Shown: piece by piece, positions 6,109-9,389 of the stretch
How positions within the stretch are numbered: position 1 is the stretch's first letter
Layout of the letters: every line of letters begins with the position of its first letter
Assembly (NCBI GenBank): GCA_903932385.1
Contig: CAIZGA010000112.1
Location: 1 to 9,389, forward strand
DNA: 9,389 bases
Direction: 5' to 3'
Source: an uncultured Acidobacteriota bacterium
Lineage (GTDB): Bacteria; Acidobacteriota; Terriglobia; Terriglobales; Acidobacteriaceae
Notes under the pieces: generated by a model
The model's database searches: none
What the model was told of the DNA's origin: nothing
What the model saw: the letters and a program-made list of their open reading frames with translations, nothing else
Made by a program: the position numbers and the translations under genes

Positions 6109-6348
6109 GCAGTGCACTTGCTGTCTTTGATCAGCTTCGCTTCTCTACTGCATCTCTCCTTCAGAAGTTTGCCGTAAGTTGTTCGCACCGCAGGTTCATC
6201 TGTACCCAAAACATTTCTGTACCGCTGTAACCAGACTTTTGCCAAAGTTGTTCAATAACAAGCCATCACGTTGCGCTCACGCATAGTTCTGGCTTAATAA
6301 CCAGACTGTTTCACCTTCAGTTACAACTCTCAGGAGCAATTTCTCGTC

Positions 6349-9300
6349 ATGATTACATTCATTTCCAAGGCCCTCTGCGCTCTTTTCACTTCTAGCACCA
6401 GCCAGCCAGTTTCCACCCCCGCAAACTTTGCCTCCGCTGACCCTTCGCGGCGCTCTGTACGCACCCTGGCCGCAGTGTCTTTCGCCTTGTTCATGACCAT
6501 GCTCCTGGCTCCGCCCAATCTCCATGCCAACGGCGTGCCGCTCAACGCCCAGCTCACCAGCATCCAGGGCACCGTTGCCTCCGGCCTCAACGCGCCTTAC
6601 GCCGTTGCCGTGGATAGCAAGGGTGACGTGGTTGTTTCCAACACCAACAGCAATACCGTTACCTTTTATCCCTACAACGATCTGACATGCGCGGTTGCCT
6701 CAGACTGCTTCTCTGTCGGCAAAAACTACATGCAGGGCCAGGTGGAGGCGCTGGCATTCGATAAGAATGACAACCTCTACATGCAGCCGTATAGCGTCAC
6801 TGCGATTTATGAAATTCCACAATCGGACCTCACCTGCTCCAACAATCAATGCCAGACACTCGCCCATGGCAACAACAGTCCCATCGGCAATGCCACCGGC
6901 ATGGCCGTGGATGCCAGCGGCAACATCTATGTGGCCAATGGAGCAACCGGAAACATCATCAGAATTCCCTCCACAGACCTCAGCTGCACTAACACGGATT
7001 GCACAGCCATTGGTGCCGGGGCCAGTTTCTCCTATGCTCCTACCGGCGTCGCCGTCGATGCCTCCGGCAATGTCTATGTCGCCGACACCGGTCACAGCAA
7101 AGTCGTACGCATTCCCGTCACCGACCTCGCCTGCAGCACCTCCGGCGACTGCACCGATGTTGGTTCCAGTCTCAGCCTGCCTTATAACGTAACTGTCGAT
7201 ACCAGCGGCAATGTCTATATCCTCGACACTGGACACAACCGCGTCCAGAAGGTTCTGGCCTCTGACCTTACCTGCACCAGCTCTTCCGATTGCACCTCTC
7301 TGGGTAGCAACCTCTACTTCCCTCTGGGCATCGCTGTCGACCGTAGCCAGAACATCTACGTCGCCAATACCGATGGCAACAACGTCGTTGAGATTGAGCC
7401 CGTCTCCGGCAACACCTACTCTGCTCTGGTAGGCTCCACCGGCTCCAGCATCGTCCTCAACTACACCGTCACCACAGCCGGCGAAATCACCTCCATCAAC
7501 TTCCTCACCCTCGGTGCCAGCAATAAAGACTTTCTCACCACCACCCAGGCCTCCGGTGCCTGCGCTACCGCAACTCCCTACACCCTGGGCGCAACCTGCA
7601 ACATCACCGTTCAGTTCAAGCCCACCACCGCCGGCCTCCGCTCCGGTGCCGTGCAGCTGGTCAGCACCACCACCACCAGCAACATCATCAATACCCCCAT
7701 CTTCGGCATCGGCATCGGCCCGCAACTCGTCATCAATTCACCAATCAACCCCAGTGCAATTGGTGGTGGCCTCTACGCACCTATCGGTTTGGCATCGGAT
7801 GCGTCCGGCAACATTTATGTCGCTGATTTCGACAGTGTTAATGCGATAGAGAAGATTCCTGCAGGCTGCACATCTTCCACCTGTGTATCTTCACTGGGTG
7901 GCGGTTTTGACCAGCCCGGCGGCGTTGCGGTGGATGGTGCCGGCAACGTTTACGTTGCAGACAATGTCAACAACAAACTGAAGCAGATTCCAGTTGGCTG
8001 CACATCTTCCGCTTGCGTTATCACCCTGAGCAATATCATCACGGACCCGTGGGGTGTTGCGATGGATGGCAGCGGTAATCTCTACTTCACCAATCACTTC
8101 AATAGCACTGTAAAGGAAGTCCCCGCGAGCTGCCTCACCAGCTCCAACATCGCTACTTGCTCTACAGCGAATTCGCTGGGCGGCGGTTTCAACGGGCCAT
8201 TGGGCATCGCCGTGGACTCCACCGGCAATGTTTACGTTGCTGACGTTACTAATAATGCAGTCAAAGAAATTCCGGTCTCCTGCATCAACGGTGCAAATAA
8301 TTCCAGTTGCGTAGTCACATTGGGCGGCGACTTCTTAACGCCCGAGGGTGTTGCGGTGGATGCCAGCGGTAACATCTACGTCGCGGATACAGGCAGTACG
8401 ACGTTAAAAGAAATGCCCGCAGGCTGTGCTTCCTCTTCGTGCGTAAACGTACTGGTTACAGGATTCGAAACCCCCGATAACGTTACGCTCGATGGTCAGG
8501 GAAATCTCTACGTCTCTGACAACAGCACCAGTACGGTAGTGGAGATTTCTCGTACCTCCGCACCCTCCAAGACTTTCACCACCACCACAAACGTCGGCAG
8601 TGTGGACAACCTCGACGGCCAATACAATCTGGTACTCAACAACATCGGCAATGAAACTTTGACGGCTTCGGTGCCAGCCGTCGGCGCGAACAACGCCAAC
8701 CCGCCGTCAGGATTCATTTTCGCCAACAGCTCCACCTGCCCGAATATTGATTCCAGTGACAGTGCCGCGACAATCTTATCCGGCGGCACCTGTGTCTATT
8801 CGGTTGAATTTGAGCCGACCGCCGTGGGCACCAACTCCGGCAATATCGTGCTGACGGACAACAACCTCAATAGCGCCGGCACTATACAGATCCTCGCATC
8901 ACTTTCCGGTCAGGGCCAGGCCACCAATGTCACGCCCACCATCGGCACCTCGCCCGCCGGCCTCAGCTTCTCCATCGACGGCACGGCCTACACCACCGCG
9001 CAGACGCCGACCTGGTCCACCGTCAGCAACACCGCGCACACCCTCACCACCACCTCACCGCAGGCCGGCACCACCGGCACGCAGTATGTCTTCAGCCAGT
9101 GGTCCGACAGCACTACGGCACTCACTGACAACGTGACGGCCAACTACAGCACAACCACGTACACAGCCGACTTCACCACGCAGTATCAGCTGAACATCGC
9201 TGCAAACAACGCGAGCTACGGCACTGTTTCGCCCACCACCGGCAGCTACTATAACGCCGCTTCAACGCCGACCATCACCGCCACTCCGGCCGCCGGATAC

Positions 9301-9389
9301 TACTTCACCGGATGGACCGGCAGCACCGACATCGCCAACGCATTGACGGCCACAACCATAATCACGATGAACGCGCCGGAGAACATCAC
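6349..9389 (+). CDS. Large secreted NHL-propeller / choice-of-anchor / InlB-repeat surface protein, 3' end outside the window
   Basis: The frame is open from ATG 6349 to the right edge with no stop (1013 complete codons). Residues 1-35 form an unusually long N-region, then RRSVRTLAAVSFALFMTMLL (34-53) and a cleavage site near LHA (58-60). Propeller 1 (about 79-362) has six NHL-type blades with AVDASGNIYVA-like cores; an Ig-like choice-of-anchor D type domain follows (about 363-458: TCNITVQFKP, TAGLRSG). Propeller 2 (about 471-740) has six more blades, then a second Ig-like domain (about 741-857: TCVYSVEFEPTAVGTNSG). Residues 863-945 and 946 onward resemble divergent InlB B-repeats (FTGWTG). 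Blades 1-5 of each propeller carry a close Cys pair (e.g. DLTC...DC, GCTSSTC). This is typical of giant acidobacterial surface or adhesin-like proteins; no catalytic residues are seen. RBS AGGAG lies 12 nt upstream. Function beyond surface binding is not inferable. Confidence 0.85.
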   Translation, partial: MITFISKALCALFTSSTSQPVSTPANFASADPSRRSVRTLAAVSFALFMTMLLAPPNLHANGVPLNAQLTSIQGTVASGLNAPYAVAVDSKGDVVVSNTNSNTVTFYPYNDLTCAVASDCFSVGKNYMQGQVEALAFDKNDNLYMQPYSVTAIYEIPQSDLTCSNNQCQTLAHGNNSPIGNATGMAVDASGNIYVANGATGNIIRIPSTDLSCTNTDCTAIGAGASFSYAPTGVAVDASGNVYVADTGHSKVVRIPVTDLACSTSGDCTDVGSSLSLPYNVTVDTSGNVYILDTGHNRVQKVLASDLTCTSSSDCTSLGSNLYFPLGIAVDRSQNIYVANTDGNNVVEIEPVSGNTYSALVGSTGSSIVLNYTVTTAGEITSINFLTLGASNKDFLTTTQASGACATATPYTLGATCNITVQFKPTTAGLRSGAVQLVSTTTTSNIINTPIFGIGIGPQLVINSPINPSAIGGGLYAPIGLASDASGNIYVADFDSVNAIEKIPAGCTSSTCVSSLGGGFDQPGGVAVDGAGNVYVADNVNNKLKQIPVGCTSSACVITLSNIITDPWGVAMDGSGNLYFTNHFNSTVKEVPASCLTSSNIATCSTANSLGGGFNGPLGIAVDSTGNVYVADVTNNAVKEIPVSCINGANNSSCVVTLGGDFLTPEGVAVDASGNIYVADTGSTTLKEMPAGCASSSCVNVLVTGFETPDNVTLDGQGNLYVSDNSTSTVVEISRTSAPSKTFTTTTNVGSVDNLDGQYNLVLNNIGNETLTASVPAVGANNANPPSGFIFANSSTCPNIDSSDSAATILSGGTCVYSVEFEPTAVGTNSGNIVLTDNNLNSAGTIQILASLSGQGQATNVTPTIGTSPAGLSFSIDGTAYTTAQTPTWSTVSNTAHTLTTTSPQAGTTGTQYVFSQWSDSTTALTDNVTANYSTTTYTADFTTQYQLNIAANNASYGTVSPTTGSYYNAASTPTITATPAAGYYFTGWTGSTDIANALTATTIITMNAPENI
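6583..7434 (+). repeat. Propeller 1: six NHL-like coding repeats
   Basis: Six units of about 44-51 residues share the core A-V-D-x-S-G-N-I/V-Y-V-A. The first five end in D-L-T/S/A-C-x4/5-C (cysteines at residues 114/120, 163/168, 213/218, 262/268, 309/315); the sixth has no cysteine. Codons are mostly C-ending (GCC GTC GAT GCC). Confidence 0.75.
7759..8568 (+). repeat. Propeller 2: six NHL-like coding repeats
   Basis: Six units of about 41-50 residues open with GGGF-like turns and the same A-V-D-G-N-x-Y-V-A-D core. Five carry a Cys pair directly after a V/I-P-x-G/S segment (residues 507/512, 551/556, 595/604, 645/654, 693/698); the sixth has none. Codon choice leans to GTT, GCG and GGT, unlike propeller 1, so the two halves are old duplicates or separately acquired. 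Confidence 0.75.
8935..9389 (+). repeat. InlB-type surface repeats, array continuing past the edge
   Basis: Two related units are visible. The first (residues 863-945) runs from TIGTSPAGLSFSIDGT through YVFSQWSDSTTALT to YTADFTTQ. The second (from residue 946) has YQLNIAANNASYGTVSP, ATPAAGYYFTGWTG and ITMNAPE. The pattern x-F-x-x-W-x-G/D-S is that of divergent InlB B-repeats, which usually occur in tandem in extracellular bacterial proteins, so more copies are expected beyond the window. Confidence 0.6.

Larger units (their letters stand above)
5840..6348. other. 509-bp divergent, comparatively AT-rich control region
   Basis: The region separates the PIG-L start (leftward) from the large propeller gene (rightward). 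No coding frame here looks real. Composition shifts to AT-rich around 5960-6070 compared with both flanks. It contains three inverted repeats (listed separately), a 10-bp direct repeat TAACCAGACT at 6228-6237 and 6298-6307, and an imperfect hairpin AGTTCTGG...CCAGACT at 6285-6307 in the leader of the large gene. AGGAG at 6332-6336 is the likely ribosome-binding site for ATG 6349, with a rather long 12-nt spacing. No rightward promoter could be picked with confidence. Confidence 0.6.

Noticed and set aside
6700..7725. 341-codon minus-strand frame opposite the large propeller gene
   Set aside because: Gly/Asp/Val-rich translation mirrors the NHL repeats; a shadow of the sense repeats with no start signal or family match.

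Overview
The window looks like a piece of chromosome from a GC-rich Gram-negative bacterium, most likely an Acidobacteriota member (Terriglobia/Acidobacteriaceae-like). This is inferred from the gene content: a MurJ variant, an exported ThuA-like protein, a Tat-exported PIG-L deacetylase, YVTN and NHL propeller proteins, and a giant secreted protein with choice-of-anchor and InlB-type domains. C- and G-rich third codon positions fit the same picture. No rRNA, tRNA, CRISPR array, transposase, integrase or phage gene was seen.

Layout. Positions 1-3279 hold a leftward run of three genes. From promoter-proximal to distal they are an exported ThuA-like domain protein (3279-2488), an outer-membrane beta-barrel/'transporter' protein (2391-1552), and a MurJ/MviN-type lipid II flippase (1475 to beyond position 1, C-terminus missing). 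Positions 3280-3545 form a divergent intergenic region with a G-run motif. Positions 3546-4613 encode, rightward, a secreted eight-unit YVTN beta-propeller. Converging on it from the right are a Tat-exported PIG-L deacetylase gene (5839-4805) and a 39-codon small membrane protein gene (4751-4632) with an almost ideal ribosome-binding site. Positions 5840-6348 are a relatively AT-rich divergent control region with several palindromes. From 6349 to the right edge runs one uninterrupted reading frame of at least 1013 codons. It encodes a secreted surface protein with two six-blade NHL propellers, two Ig-like anchor domains and InlB-type repeats, and it continues beyond the window.

Every gene called here carries a signal peptide or membrane segment, so the region is an envelope/secretion neighbourhood. 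I see no direct evidence that all the genes form one pathway. The ThuA-like and PIG-L proteins point loosely to extracytoplasmic carbohydrate handling, and the propeller proteins to surface binding or adhesion.

The most unusual items are: the regular cysteine-hairpin architecture of the large propeller protein (five cysteine-bearing blades plus one cysteine-free blade, twice); the 39-aa membrane protein; the PIG-L protein with substitutions in both signature motifs; and the palindrome cluster in the 5840-6348 region. No defence or mobile system was found.
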